Positions 43,435 to 51,279 of a stretch of DNA of 57,697 bases are shown here, piece by piece (within the stretch, counting starts at the first letter, position 1; each line of letters starts with the position of its first letter). The stretch spans positions 1-57,697 of the forward strand of contig DHRK01000002.1 of the NCBI GenBank assembly GCA_002410325.1. Direction: 5' to 3'. Position numbers and translations under genes: made by a program. The notes under the pieces are model-generated. The model was given only the letters and a program-made list of their open reading frames with translations. It searched no databases and was not told the DNA's origin. The DNA comes from Syntrophomonas sp. UBA5314 (GTDB taxonomy: Bacteria > Bacillota > Syntrophomonadia > Syntrophomonadales > Syntrophomonadaceae).

Positions 43435-44880
43435 TTAATCGTTGAGTTCCGGCTCAGTGATCCCAGCCAGGTATTTAGCAATATCCTTTTTGCTTTTTAA
43501 GTTATAAAATCTATGAAGTGCGATATCTTCCATAACAGGAGAACCCCCGCCATGAACTCCGGCCACTAACAAAGCTGAACCTATTTCTCCGGTAAGAATA
43601 TCACTGGCCAGATGGTAAGCCCGGTAATGATTTTCCTCGGAAACCCCCTGACGCCGCTTGGTATATTTTCTGATAAAGTCGCCCACCACCGGGCTGTTGT
43701 ATTCTTTGGAAAGCGGCAATGTGGCGGGAAGCCCTCCGGCAATACTGCATAAGATATCGTATTCATGGTAAATGTTGTGGCCAGCATGCCTCCTTCCTAC
43801 ATTGGCATAAATGATATTGGGTATCTGGGTTCCCGAAGGAGCCTTGGCGGACTTAACACTGGCGGCAATGCCTGAGGCATATACCAGTTCAGCAACACTG
43901 ATCAGGTCCGCCAGTTTCTCCCTCGTGTGGCTCGACTTTTCCACCCCGTTATAGTCGGCCAAAAGAGCCGTGGTTCCCATCATCACATCTCCTACGCCCG
44001 GTTTGCAGCCGCAATAACTATGCCGGTGGAACAGGGCAAAAAGCATGGCCAGTTCGCTTCCGAACTCGGTTTCACCATTTAAGAAAATTCTATCGTTGGG
44101 AACAAATACGTTATCAAATACGGTGAAGCTCTCGATATCGCCGAAATCGTTGTAGGGCGCTTCCATACCGGGCTCTCTCTTCACTGAAAAAGCGTCTCGG
44201 GCGATCAAGTACACACCCTCGGTGTCTGCCGGAATGGCAAAAGCCACAGCGTAATCCTTTTCATCTTTGGCCAAAGCCCGGGTGGGAATAACGATGAGTT
44301 CGTCCGCGTAAGGCGCCATAGTATTGTGCAGTTTGGCGCCCCTTACCACTATGCCGTCCGCCCTTCGATCCACTACGTGCAAATACATATCCGGATCCGG
44401 CTGTTCAGCGGGCCGCAAGCTCCGGTCGCCTTTGGCGTCCGTTTGGGCGGCAGCACCGACCAGATCATGATCCTGAAAGTAGGCAAGATACTTAAGCCAG
44501 CGCTGGTGATAGTTGGTACCGTATTTGATATCCGCGTTTTTAGTTGCCACTGATAGACCGTTCATTACGTCAGCACCCATGCAACGCTGAATACATCCAC
44601 CTATTCGCCCGCATAGAGCTCTGGTCATCTCCTGTTTGGCCAGCAGATCCTCTACTGATTGATGAATGTGACAAAAGCGGTTAATCTCTTTCCCGGTTAC
44701 GTGGGAGATGGTTTTCAACCACTTTCCATACTCCGGATCATTGGCCAAATCAAACGTCATTTGGATGGCCTGGCTGGCATGAAGCACTTTAGGATGATCC
44801 CGTCCGATCACCTCGCCATCCAAATAAATGTTTTTTCTCATGGCAGACAACTTTTTTAGATACTCCTGAGATGTACGCAT
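43435..44880 (-). CDS. abfD: 4-hydroxybutyryl-CoA dehydratase / vinylacetyl-CoA isomerase
   Basis: 481 residues, HpaB-like flavoprotein fold. The [4Fe-4S] ligands known from Clostridium aminobutyricum AbfD are conserved: the Cys pair in GGCIQRCMGAD (spacing of four, as C99/C103) and His...Cys in FHRHSYCGCK (spacing of seven, as H292/C299), with the catalytic Tyr between and Lys just after. It converts 4-hydroxybutyryl-CoA to crotonyl-CoA by radical chemistry and also isomerises vinylacetyl-CoA. This separates it from flavin hydroxylases, which lack the cluster. It is first in the operon, behind a sigma54 promoter at 44978. Product crotonyl-CoA feeds the crotonase encoded at 33801. Confidence 0.93.
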   Translation of the reverse strand: MRTSQEYLKKLSAMRKNIYLDGEVIGRDHPKVLHASQAIQMTFDLANDPEYGKWLKTISHVTGKEINRFCHIHQSVEDLLAKQEMTRALCGRIGGCIQRCMGADVMNGLSVATKNADIKYGTNYHQRWLKYLAYFQDHDLVGAAAQTDAKGDRSLRPAEQPDPDMYLHVVDRRADGIVVRGAKLHNTMAPYADELIVIPTRALAKDEKDYAVAFAIPADTEGVYLIARDAFSVKREPGMEAPYNDFGDIESFTVFDNVFVPNDRIFLNGETEFGSELAMLFALFHRHSYCGCKPGVGDVMMGTTALLADYNGVEKSSHTREKLADLISVAELVYASGIAASVKSAKAPSGTQIPNIIYANVGRRHAGHNIYHEYDILCSIAGGLPATLPLSKEYNSPVVGDFIRKYTKRRQGVSEENHYRAYHLASDILTGEIGSALLVAGVHGGGSPVMEDIALHRFYNLKSKKDIAKYLAGITEPELND

Positions 44881-44977
44881 TTTTTAAAACCTCTCCTTCT
44901 TGCATCCCGGCAGTAGTCTCTGCGAGCACCTCCTTTTTTGCCGGACCAATACTTCTGGCATACTGACCTATAATTTT

Positions 44978-44992
44978 GCAAAGAGTATGCCA
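44978..44992 (-). promoter_or_regulatory. Sigma54 promoter of the 4-hydroxybutyrate operon
   Basis: Minus strand TTGGCATACTCTTTGCAAAA has GG and GC ten bases apart and is nearly the same as the site at 37053 over 19 bases. The start is predicted near 44966, leaving an 85-base leader before the dehydratase start codon. Confidence 0.85.
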
Positions 44993-45122
44993 ACCTACGG
45001 TTTTGAAACTTGGATAGTCCTGGTTCGGTATGCCAATCCCATTACAACGGCCTTTATTGTTATTGCAACGCCTGCGCCAGGCTTTTTCAGGCAGCGAATA
45101 GAGTTTAATATTTTGTGCCATC

Positions 45123-45161
45123 TTGACATATTCATGACTTCTTGACATGTTTTCTTGTCAA
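45123..45161 (-). promoter_or_regulatory. Upstream activator site of the 4-hydroxybutyrate operon
   Basis: The 20-base inverted repeat TTGACATGTTTTCTTGTCAA (45142-45161) lies about 160 bases upstream of the sigma54 promoter, with a further direct TTGACA at 45123 and another at 45190. It differs from the TGTAAC sites of the C4 operon, so a different activator should bind; the divergent AcoR-like gene 87 bases away is the obvious one. Confidence 0.6.
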
Positions 45162-45247
45162 TATGGCATGGTTTTGCGTCTAAAGCTGATTGACATTCAT
45201 GGAAGCAAGTGTTATAAACGAATAAACAGTGCTGCCCGAGGTGCAAA

Positions 45248-47209
45248 ATGACAGATGAATATCGTAGAATAAGAAAAAAATGGATGGATATGCACCAAGA
45301 CCCCGAATTACGGCATACCCTTTCCCCGGATATCAGGGATGCCTGGGAGCGCAGTTATCAACACGATATCGATTATATGCTGAAAGCCAATCCCTATATT
45401 TTGGAAGCCTCTGAGTTAAAAAGCATGCAGGAAAACTCGGCCTGGCTGATCAATATATCTCTTCCGATCATGCAAAAACTATCTCAATTTGTTGCCGGTA
45501 CCGGCTTCGTGGTTGCGCTGTGCAATTCGGATTTGTGCAATTTAAAGGTGGTCGGTGATGAGGACGCTTTGGAATGGGCCTATAAGGCCCATCTTATGGA
45601 AGGTTCTCTGTGGAAAGAGTCTCTGGTCGGAACCAACGCCGGCTCTCTGGCTTTAAATCTGGGGAAGCCTGTATCAACCTATGCCTATGATCATTTTTGC
45701 CTCTTCTCCATTTCTTCGGCCGCTTCCAGCGCCCCTATTTTTTATGAGAATGATATAGTTGGAACGCTCAGCATGGTAGCTCCCTTTGCCAATGTCAATA
45801 ACCATACCCTGGGCATGGTAGTGGCCGCCCGGGATAATATAGAATCGACCATGACCTTAAAGAGTATATCCGAATACAATCAGATCATTATGGAATCGAT
45901 GTCCGAAGGAGTGCTGGTTCTGGACAACAGCGGGCGGATCACTTACGCCAATAAGAATTGCGGCAGAATCTTAGAACAAGATGTAGCCGCGTTGATTGGG
46001 AACAATATATATACCTTATTGGGTAATATGGAACAAAACCGCGACTTTATAAACAGCTTTACCCGCCGGATCGACATGATCGATGAATCTGTCATTCTAT
46101 CCATTGGCTCCAAAAGGATTACCTGTAATATAACCTGTACCCCGTTAAAAAACTCAGAGTTTGACGGAAACAATGGCGACGTAATCATCATCCGGGAGAA
46201 TTATCGTATAAAACGCCTGGTTGGCAACACAATCGGCAATGCCAAAATGACCTTTGATGATATTATCGGACAGAGTACGGGCTTTAAAGAAACCGTACGC
46301 AACACCAAAGTAGCCGCCCGCTCCGATTCAAATGTACTATTACTTGGTGAGAGCGGAACTGGAAAAGACATATTGGCCCAGGCGATGCATAATGAAAGTT
46401 CGAGGCGGATGCATCCCTTTGTCGCTATTAACTGTGCCGCTTTGCCCCGGGAATTAATAGCCAGCGAATTATTCGGTTATGCCGAGGGAGCCTTTACAGG
46501 AGCAAAGAAAGGCGGGAATATCGGTAAATTTGAACTGGCTGACCAGGGAACCATTTTCCTTGATGAAATCGGCGATATGCCGCTCGATTTGCAGGCTTCC
46601 TTATTGCGGGTCCTGGAAGAAAAAAGTATACGCCGGCTGGGAGCCAATAAATTAAATCCCATTAACACCAGAATCATTGCCGCTACCAATAAAAACATAG
46701 AGGCAGCTATCGAGAGAAATACTTTCCGTCGTGACTTATTCTACCGCTTAGGCGTGATACGGATAAACGTTCCGCCTTTACGGGAACGGAAAGATGACAT
46801 CATTTTCTTAACCCAGCATTTTACTGCGGCGATATGTAAAAGATTAAACATAGAAAATAAAATCTTTGACAACGAAGTGTTTGAAGCTTTAAGCGAGTAC
46901 CCATGGCCGGGCAATGTTAGAGAGCTTCAGAACTTACTCGAAGCAGTTATTCAGCTATGTCCTGATAAACTGATAACCTATGATTTTGTAAAAAGCTATT
47001 TGTCCTTTTCAAATAATGATTCAAATTCCGCCTCTACGCCTCAACCAGCGCCAACCGTCAACGAAAATTTGAAACTTACTGATCTTGAGAAAGATACCAT
47101 ATTAGCTTGTCTTGGAAAAAACAATAATAATAAAAGCAAAACAGCCAAGGAACTCGGCATGTCACTGAGAACTCTATATAGACGTCTGGAGAAATACGGT
47201 ATTTATTGA
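45248..47209 (+). CDS. Sigma54-dependent activator, AcoR-like (GAF-PAS-AAA-Fis)
   Basis: 653 residues. The N-terminal part resembles the GAF-type sensor of AcoR proteins (about 50-200, SLWKESLVGTNAGSLAL). A PAS domain follows (about 215-310, SMSEGVLVLDNSGRITYANK), then the AAA+ domain with Walker A GESGTGKD, the canonical GAFTGAKKGG and Walker B GTIFLDEIGDMP, and a Fis HTH (KTAKELGMSLRTLYRRLEKY). It is divergent from the 4-hydroxybutyryl-CoA dehydratase operon and likely its activator. No convincing sigma54 promoter lies before the gene itself. The effector may be the acid substrate or a CoA ester; the sequence does not tell. Confidence 0.92.
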   Translation: MTDEYRRIRKKWMDMHQDPELRHTLSPDIRDAWERSYQHDIDYMLKANPYILEASELKSMQENSAWLINISLPIMQKLSQFVAGTGFVVALCNSDLCNLKVVGDEDALEWAYKAHLMEGSLWKESLVGTNAGSLALNLGKPVSTYAYDHFCLFSISSAASSAPIFYENDIVGTLSMVAPFANVNNHTLGMVVAARDNIESTMTLKSISEYNQIIMESMSEGVLVLDNSGRITYANKNCGRILEQDVAALIGNNIYTLLGNMEQNRDFINSFTRRIDMIDESVILSIGSKRITCNITCTPLKNSEFDGNNGDVIIIRENYRIKRLVGNTIGNAKMTFDDIIGQSTGFKETVRNTKVAARSDSNVLLLGESGTGKDILAQAMHNESSRRMHPFVAINCAALPRELIASELFGYAEGAFTGAKKGGNIGKFELADQGTIFLDEIGDMPLDLQASLLRVLEEKSIRRLGANKLNPINTRIIAATNKNIEAAIERNTFRRDLFYRLGVIRINVPPLRERKDDIIFLTQHFTAAICKRLNIENKIFDNEVFEALSEYPWPGNVRELQNLLEAVIQLCPDKLITYDFVKSYLSFSNNDSNSASTPQPAPTVNENLKLTDLEKDTILACLGKNNNNKSKTAKELGMSLRTLYRRLEKYGIY

Positions 47210-47314
47210 CGAAGCCCTTTATTATTTAATTGTTATTTATAAAACCTTATATTTAAATTAGTATTTAAGCAGGTATTTTAACCATATTTTCGAAATCCTT
47301 CCTCGGTGAAGATT

Positions 47315-48256
47315 ATGACATTGAAGGAGTTGATTCCCATTACCGAACATACACTTCTAACACCTGAAGAAGCCGCTCAAATACTAAAAATATCCAGATA
47401 TACTGTATATAAGCTTATAGAACGGGGGGAAATTCCTGCCCGCCGTCTAGGAAATAGAAAAATCAGGATTGATTATGATTCGCTGATGCAGTACCTACAA
47501 GGCACTCCCATTAATTCAAATTCTTCTGAATCTAACAACATTAACATTGAAAAGAATGGCTTTAATTACGTAGGCAGCCACGATTTATCAATGGAGCTTC
47601 TTACCGACTTTTTAAATTACGGTCCTTCTGTAAAACTCCAGACTCACTTCAAAGGAAGCATGGAGGGCTTACTTGCTCTATTTCGCAGAGAAGCGCAGTT
47701 TACTGGTATTCACTTATGGGACGAAGAGTCTCAAGAGTATAATCTTCCATTCATCAAACATATGCTTCCAGCGGAATACTTTATCGTCGTCAATCTTGTT
47801 CAAAGAGTTCAGGGCTGTATTGTAGCTTCTGGAAACCCGCTCAATATCCATTCTTGGGAAGATATCACCAAGAAAGGTCTTCGCTTTGTGAACCGGCAAA
47901 GAGGTTCAGGTACCCGCTTGAGGTTTGATCAATTTTTGTTCGGTAATAAAATACCCGCCAAGCAAATTCAGGGTTATAACCATGAAGAAAACACCCATAT
48001 CGGAGTTGCCTATAAAATTGCCAATAAAGAGGCCGACTTTGGCATTGGCATTCAGCTTGCCGCTCAAAGGCTGGGGTTGGATTTTATTCCTCTATTCAAA
48101 GAAAGGTTTGATCTCGTAATACTCAAAGAGTCTGAAGATACGAAGGAATGGCAGCAGATATTAAAAGTTCTCAATTCAGCCGCTTTTCGAAGGGCCATTG
48201 AACAGCAGGCCGGATATGACACATCCTTGACTGGAACTATCGTTTATAATAATTGA
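47315..48256 (+). CDS. HTH (excisionase/MerR-type) plus PBP-like substrate-binding regulator
   Basis: About 313 residues. An N-terminal DNA-binding domain of the helix-turn-helix-17 class (LLTPEEAAQILKISRYTVYK ... RRLGNRKIRIDYDSL) is joined by a variable linker to a periplasmic-binding-like domain without signal peptide (GSMEGLLALFRREAQFTGIH ... GLRFVNRQRGSGTRLRFDQF ... EADFGIGIQLAAQRLGLDF). Relatives bind molybdate, tungstate or other small anions in the cytoplasm. The GTG at 47306 is an alternative start; neither has a strong ribosome site. It follows the AcoR-like gene on the same strand after 105 bases. Its ligand and target are unknown. Confidence 0.85.
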   Translation: MTLKELIPITEHTLLTPEEAAQILKISRYTVYKLIERGEIPARRLGNRKIRIDYDSLMQYLQGTPINSNSSESNNINIEKNGFNYVGSHDLSMELLTDFLNYGPSVKLQTHFKGSMEGLLALFRREAQFTGIHLWDEESQEYNLPFIKHMLPAEYFIVVNLVQRVQGCIVASGNPLNIHSWEDITKKGLRFVNRQRGSGTRLRFDQFLFGNKIPAKQIQGYNHEENTHIGVAYKIANKEADFGIGIQLAAQRLGLDFIPLFKERFDLVILKESEDTKEWQQILKVLNSAAFRRAIEQQAGYDTSLTGTIVYNN

Positions 48257-48565
48257 CTCAACCTTCGCGTATGTTCACCAACTACGTCTATAGTGTCCAT
48301 GTCCAGGAGATTGAGCAGCATAATCCGGTTGCGCAGCCGTTCCCCGCGGCGCAGGTTAAGTCTCTATATTCATTATCATAAAGCAAATCCAACCGCTTCA
48401 TGCACTGGTACTATATGGAGACAATAAAACTCTTTTGCGCCTCTTGTGATTTTTCGCACTTGCCTGGTAAAATAAGTATTAACTAAAATGTAATAAAAAT
48501 TCATTTCCTGAAGCCTAAAATTGACTTTACCTTTTTACGTTCTTAATCTTATGGAGGAATAAGCA
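48257..48565. other. Gap with possible gene remnant
   Basis: No gene with a start is visible. On the minus strand about 30 codons upstream of 48254 read without stops (RRGERLRNRIMLLNLLDMD and on) with coding-like composition, which may be the relic of a lost gene; I do not recognise the family. The right part is AT-rich and precedes the small HMA-like gene. Confidence 0.3.
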
Positions 48566-48832
48566 ATGACTCAACTACTTTCTAACATTGTTTTAATCCT
48601 GGGTGGAATGAATAATATAAGCTGCGAAAACCAGCTTATAAATGAATTGTTGCAAATTGATGGCATTCAAATGGTTGAGCCCAACTTTATAATGTCCCTA
48701 ATCATAATTACCTATTTGGCAGCCAAAATACATCCCTCTAGAATTATAGATGTAATAGAATCACTGGGCTATAATGTTAGATCATGCTTAGATGAGTCTA
48801 AATCGCGTTCGAAATATACTCATTGTTCATAG
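48566..48832 (+). CDS. Small HMA-fold-like protein without the CxxC metal site
   Basis: 88 residues. The pattern CENQLINELLQIDGIQMVEP ... IIITYLAAKIHPSRIIDVIESLGYNV follows the heavy-metal-associated domain (beta-alpha-beta-beta-alpha-beta), but the metal loop has one Cys (NISCENQ) instead of CxxC. Copper or mercury chaperoning is therefore doubtful; it may bind another ligand or be degenerate. GGAGG lies nine bases before the ATG. It is alone between the HTH-PBP regulator and the TipA-like regulator. Confidence 0.65.
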   Translation: MTQLLSNIVLILGGMNNISCENQLINELLQIDGIQMVEPNFIMSLIIITYLAAKIHPSRIIDVIESLGYNVRSCLDESKSRSKYTHCS

Positions 48833-49054
48833 CCTGGTCTCATTCGGAGAATCAATTGCCCTTCGTTATTATTAATGATTGGGGACCGGACTCATCCCTT
48901 GCCTCCCAGAATAATACAAAACTGCGTTTAATCATTTGAGTAAAATAATTACCATCCCTAAGCATCATTCAAATTGCCCGCTATTTACCGTTTAAGCCCA
49001 ATCTCATTTTTTTATGAATCTCACCAACGAATCATTAAATTGATGAAAATCAGT

Positions 49055-49085
49055 TTGACATTGACGTTACGTCAAGGTGTATAGT
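49055..49085 (+). promoter_or_regulatory. MerR-type promoter with 19-base spacer and internal operator
   Basis: TTGACA (49055-49060) and TATAGT (49080-49085) are 19 bases apart, the overlong spacing typical of MerR-family targets. The spacer holds the inverted repeat TTGACGTTACGTCAA (49061-49075). The promoter lies directly before the TipA-like gene, so autoregulation is expected: the ligand-bound regulator twists the DNA to align the two elements. Confidence 0.85.
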
Positions 49086-49107
49086 TTGATTGTCAGGAGG
49101 CCAGAGC

Positions 49108-49872
49108 GTGGAGTATTCAATCCAAAAACTGAGTCAAATGGCGGGCGTCAGCAGCCGCACCCTGCGTTATTATGACGAAATAGGCCTCCTTAAGCCGGCC
49201 GGGATCAATTCGTCAGGATACCGGGTGTACGGAAAATACGAATTGGACCGGCTGCAGCAAATCCTGTTTTACCGGGAGTTGGGGTTAAGCCTTGATGGCA
49301 TTCGGGAAATCGTTGCCGCCCCTGATTTTGACGGGAATAAGGCTCTAAAAGAACACCAGGCCAGGCTTCTTGAAAAAAGACAGCGCCTCGACCTCCTGAT
49401 CGCCAATGTTGAAAAGACCATCGCCGCCAGTGAAGGGAGAATTGCCATGCAGGACAATGAAAAGTTTGAAGGCTTTAAGCAGAAGATGATTGACGATAAC
49501 GAAAAGAAATACGGCCAAGAAGCCAGGGCCAAATACGGGGATGAAAAGGTGGATCTGGCCAACCGGAAGATTAAAGGAATGAGCAAGGAGCAGTATGCTG
49601 AACTGGAAAGCTTAAGCAACAGCTTGAACGATACCCTCAAAGCGGCTCTGGCCGAAGGTGATCCGGGCGGGGAGCTCGGTCAAAAAGCGGCACGACTGCA
49701 CCGGCAATGGCTGAGCTATTTCTGGGACGACTACAGCCCCGAGGCCCATGCCGGGCTGGCCCGGATGTATGTAGCCGATGAACGCTTTTCCGAGTACTAT
49801 GACCAAATTCAGGCTGGAGCAGCCGAATTTTTAAGGGATGCCATATTGATCTACACGGGTATGAAGAAGTAG
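49108..49872 (+). CDS. TipA-like MerR-family transcriptional activator
   Basis: About 254 residues. An N-terminal MerR HTH (YSIQKLSQMAGVSSRTLRYY ... YRVYGKYELDRLQQI) and coiled-coil dimer helix precede a TipAS domain (GFKQKMIDDNEKKYG ... WLSYFWDDYSPEAHAGLARM), which in TipAL binds thiopeptide antibiotics and in relatives other drugs. GTG at 49108 is chosen since CAGGAGG sits seven bases before it; the TTG at 49090 precedes the site. The gene has a MerR-type promoter. A remnant of a second copy lies at 40549. It may respond to a drug-like compound; the only nearby candidate target besides itself is the membrane protein gene on the other strand. Confidence 0.9.
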   Translation: MEYSIQKLSQMAGVSSRTLRYYDEIGLLKPAGINSSGYRVYGKYELDRLQQILFYRELGLSLDGIREIVAAPDFDGNKALKEHQARLLEKRQRLDLLIANVEKTIAASEGRIAMQDNEKFEGFKQKMIDDNEKKYGQEARAKYGDEKVDLANRKIKGMSKEQYAELESLSNSLNDTLKAALAEGDPGGELGQKAARLHRQWLSYFWDDYSPEAHAGLARMYVADERFSEYYDQIQAGAAEFLRDAILIYTGMKK

Positions 49873-49883
49873 ACCTAGGGGCA

Positions 49884-49913
49884 AGGGGACGGACAATGAC
49901 AAGAACGTCCCCT
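49884..49913. repeat. Short REP-related palindrome
   Basis: AGGGGACG (49884-49891) and CGTCCCCT (49906-49913) form an 8-bp inverted repeat with a 14-base loop, 11 bases past the TipA-like gene. It shares the GGGGACG core with the REPIN-like copies but little else, so it may belong to a related REP class. It could also act as a terminator stem, but no T run follows. Confidence 0.5.
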
Positions 49914-49961
49914 GTCACCTGTAAAAGTTCTAAGGCTAAACTGCTGGCCCGTGCTTTTAGT

Positions 49962-50819
49962 TCATTTATCACCGTCTTTAAGTTGGGCCACATAATTGTA
50001 GGGGTATTTATTTTCAAGGGCAATGAATAGCGCCAGGCATACAACATGTACCAGCATCAGGTAGTAGATATTCCATCCGCCGTTAAAGAAGAGAATTTCC
50101 TTATTCCAAAGAATGGCATCGCCAGAAAAATAGATGATGAAAGGGAACAGCTTCCAATACCATTTTTTCAATATGCAAATGAAAAAAACGCTTACGAGAG
50201 ACAAGGCCATGTTATAAAAAACCGAAAAAACTCCGGCGTCCCTATAAAGGTTTTCAAACCAGCCGACGATTGCATATTGCATGCCGGAAAGCAGGAGAAA
50301 GCTTTCCGGAAGCTTTAATATAACCAATAAACCGAACCAGAACGTAATATATCTCAGGATACCGCCCCGCTTGCTTTTTAACTGGCCGAACCATAGCTTC
50401 ACCAAAAAGCAATAAAGGATAATTACAACGCTGGTCATCCAGGTTTCCCACCAATTATGCCGATAGATTCCAAGATTTATAAAGAAAATATCCACAAGCG
50501 TAAAGATGGCGCTTATTAATACTATCCAGCGCCCACGCAGCGAGTAAGCGGCTACGAGCAGAGCGGTCGCCGGCCATAAGGTAGTATTGGTTATGATATG
50601 CCCCAAAATGCTTTCCGCATAATAATCCATATAAATTCCGGGCATATAAGAATAGCTGTTTAGAAAGAGCATTACAATCATTTCACCGATGAAAGTACTC
50701 ATGATAGCAAACAAAAAAAATAATATGAATTCATAATAATTCTTTTTCTTATATAGAACGAAAACCGCCAGTCCAAGGCCGATAACCGCCAGTGCGCCAT
50801 ACCAATAGATACTTGCCAT
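49962..50819 (-). CDS. Multi-pass membrane protein, CBO0543-like
   Basis: About 285 residues with eight or so hydrophobic helices and short polar loops; rich in Trp and Tyr (YRHNWWETWMTS, ILKKWYWKLFP). It resembles the CBO0543 family of clostridial and bacillar membrane proteins of unknown function. Start at 50819 follows GAGGTG; the frame runs back to 50912 without a better site. It is convergent with the TipA-like gene. There is no catalytic motif I can name. Confidence 0.75.
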   Translation of the reverse strand: MASIYWYGALAVIGLGLAVFVLYKKKNYYEFILFFLFAIMSTFIGEMIVMLFLNSYSYMPGIYMDYYAESILGHIITNTTLWPATALLVAAYSLRGRWIVLISAIFTLVDIFFINLGIYRHNWWETWMTSVVIILYCFLVKLWFGQLKSKRGGILRYITFWFGLLVILKLPESFLLLSGMQYAIVGWFENLYRDAGVFSVFYNMALSLVSVFFICILKKWYWKLFPFIIYFSGDAILWNKEILFFNGGWNIYYLMLVHVVCLALFIALENKYPYNYVAQLKDGDK

Positions 50820-50920
50820 ATCCTTCACCTCAATTGCTGCGTTATAAAAGCTATTGATACTATTCTTGCCCTTTGCACGTACCTTCATAAAAATATTTAC
50901 CCGTAAAGCCACGCTAAAAG

Positions 50921-50954
50921 TATTGAGGCGTCTGCCATGGCAAACGCCTCAATA
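50921..50954. terminator. Strong hairpin between two minus-strand genes
   Basis: TATTGAGGCGT (50921-50931) pairs perfectly with ACGCCTCAATA (50944-50954) around a 12-base loop that itself contains TGCCATGGCA. No T run follows on either side, so it may be a processing or barrier hairpin instead of a classic terminator. Confidence 0.45.
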
Positions 50955-51004
50955 ACCCTTAACATCGGTGAGCTTCTTTTCCCCGCAGGGCTGTTAACGC
51001 CCGG

Positions 51005-51271
51005 CTAACAGCTCCCCTTATAGGGGCTGTTTTTTCTGGCCGGAAAAGGAACTATAGTATCTATGGTAATTCCTTTTTCTTCGATAAGCCGGCTTATTAT
51101 CCCCCGGTCCTTATCCAATACTATTAGCGAAATTCCGCAGCAGGTGCTTACCGAGCGAGGGGTTGGAGAGATGGTATATTTAATGCCCAACTCCTTTAAT
51201 TCCTTGCTCAGCCGCAGGCCTTCGTTGTGATTGGGGAAAGTGATATAGATTTTTTCATCCGGTCTTCCCAA
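51005..51271 (-). CDS. DUF3343 protein (putative Se/S carrier-like)
   Basis: 88 residues. It matches DUF3343: an opening beta strand (YITFPNHNEGLRLSKELKEL), the Cys motif ISPTPRSVSTCCGISLIV and a C-terminal Cys (YKGSC at the very end). The family is annotated as putative selenium/sulfur carrier-like and often sits beside YedF/SelD or FeS enzymes. The start appears to be TTG with a weak ribosome site. It begins 8 bases after the stop of the double-cubane-type gene, so the pair is co-transcribed. Its job might be sulfur or redox service to that protein, which is inference. Confidence 0.8.
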   Translation of the reverse strand: MGRPDEKIYITFPNHNEGLRLSKELKELGIKYTISPTPRSVSTCCGISLIVLDKDRGIISRLIEEKGITIDTIVPFPARKNSPYKGSC

Positions 51272-51279
51272 GCCAACGC

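Noticed and set aside
45022..45037. TTGGCATACC on the minus strand as a second sigma54 site
   Set aside because: The -12 GC is absent at the right spacing (CA instead).
45164..45177. TGGCATGGTTTTGC on the plus strand before the AcoR-like gene as a sigma54 promoter
   Set aside because: GG and GC are only nine bases apart; the ten-base spacing needed by RpoN is missing.
51009..51038. Plus-strand terminator (CAGCTCCCC/GGGGCTG then T6)
   Set aside because: It lies inside the coding end of the minus-strand DUF3343 gene and has no upstream plus-strand gene to serve.
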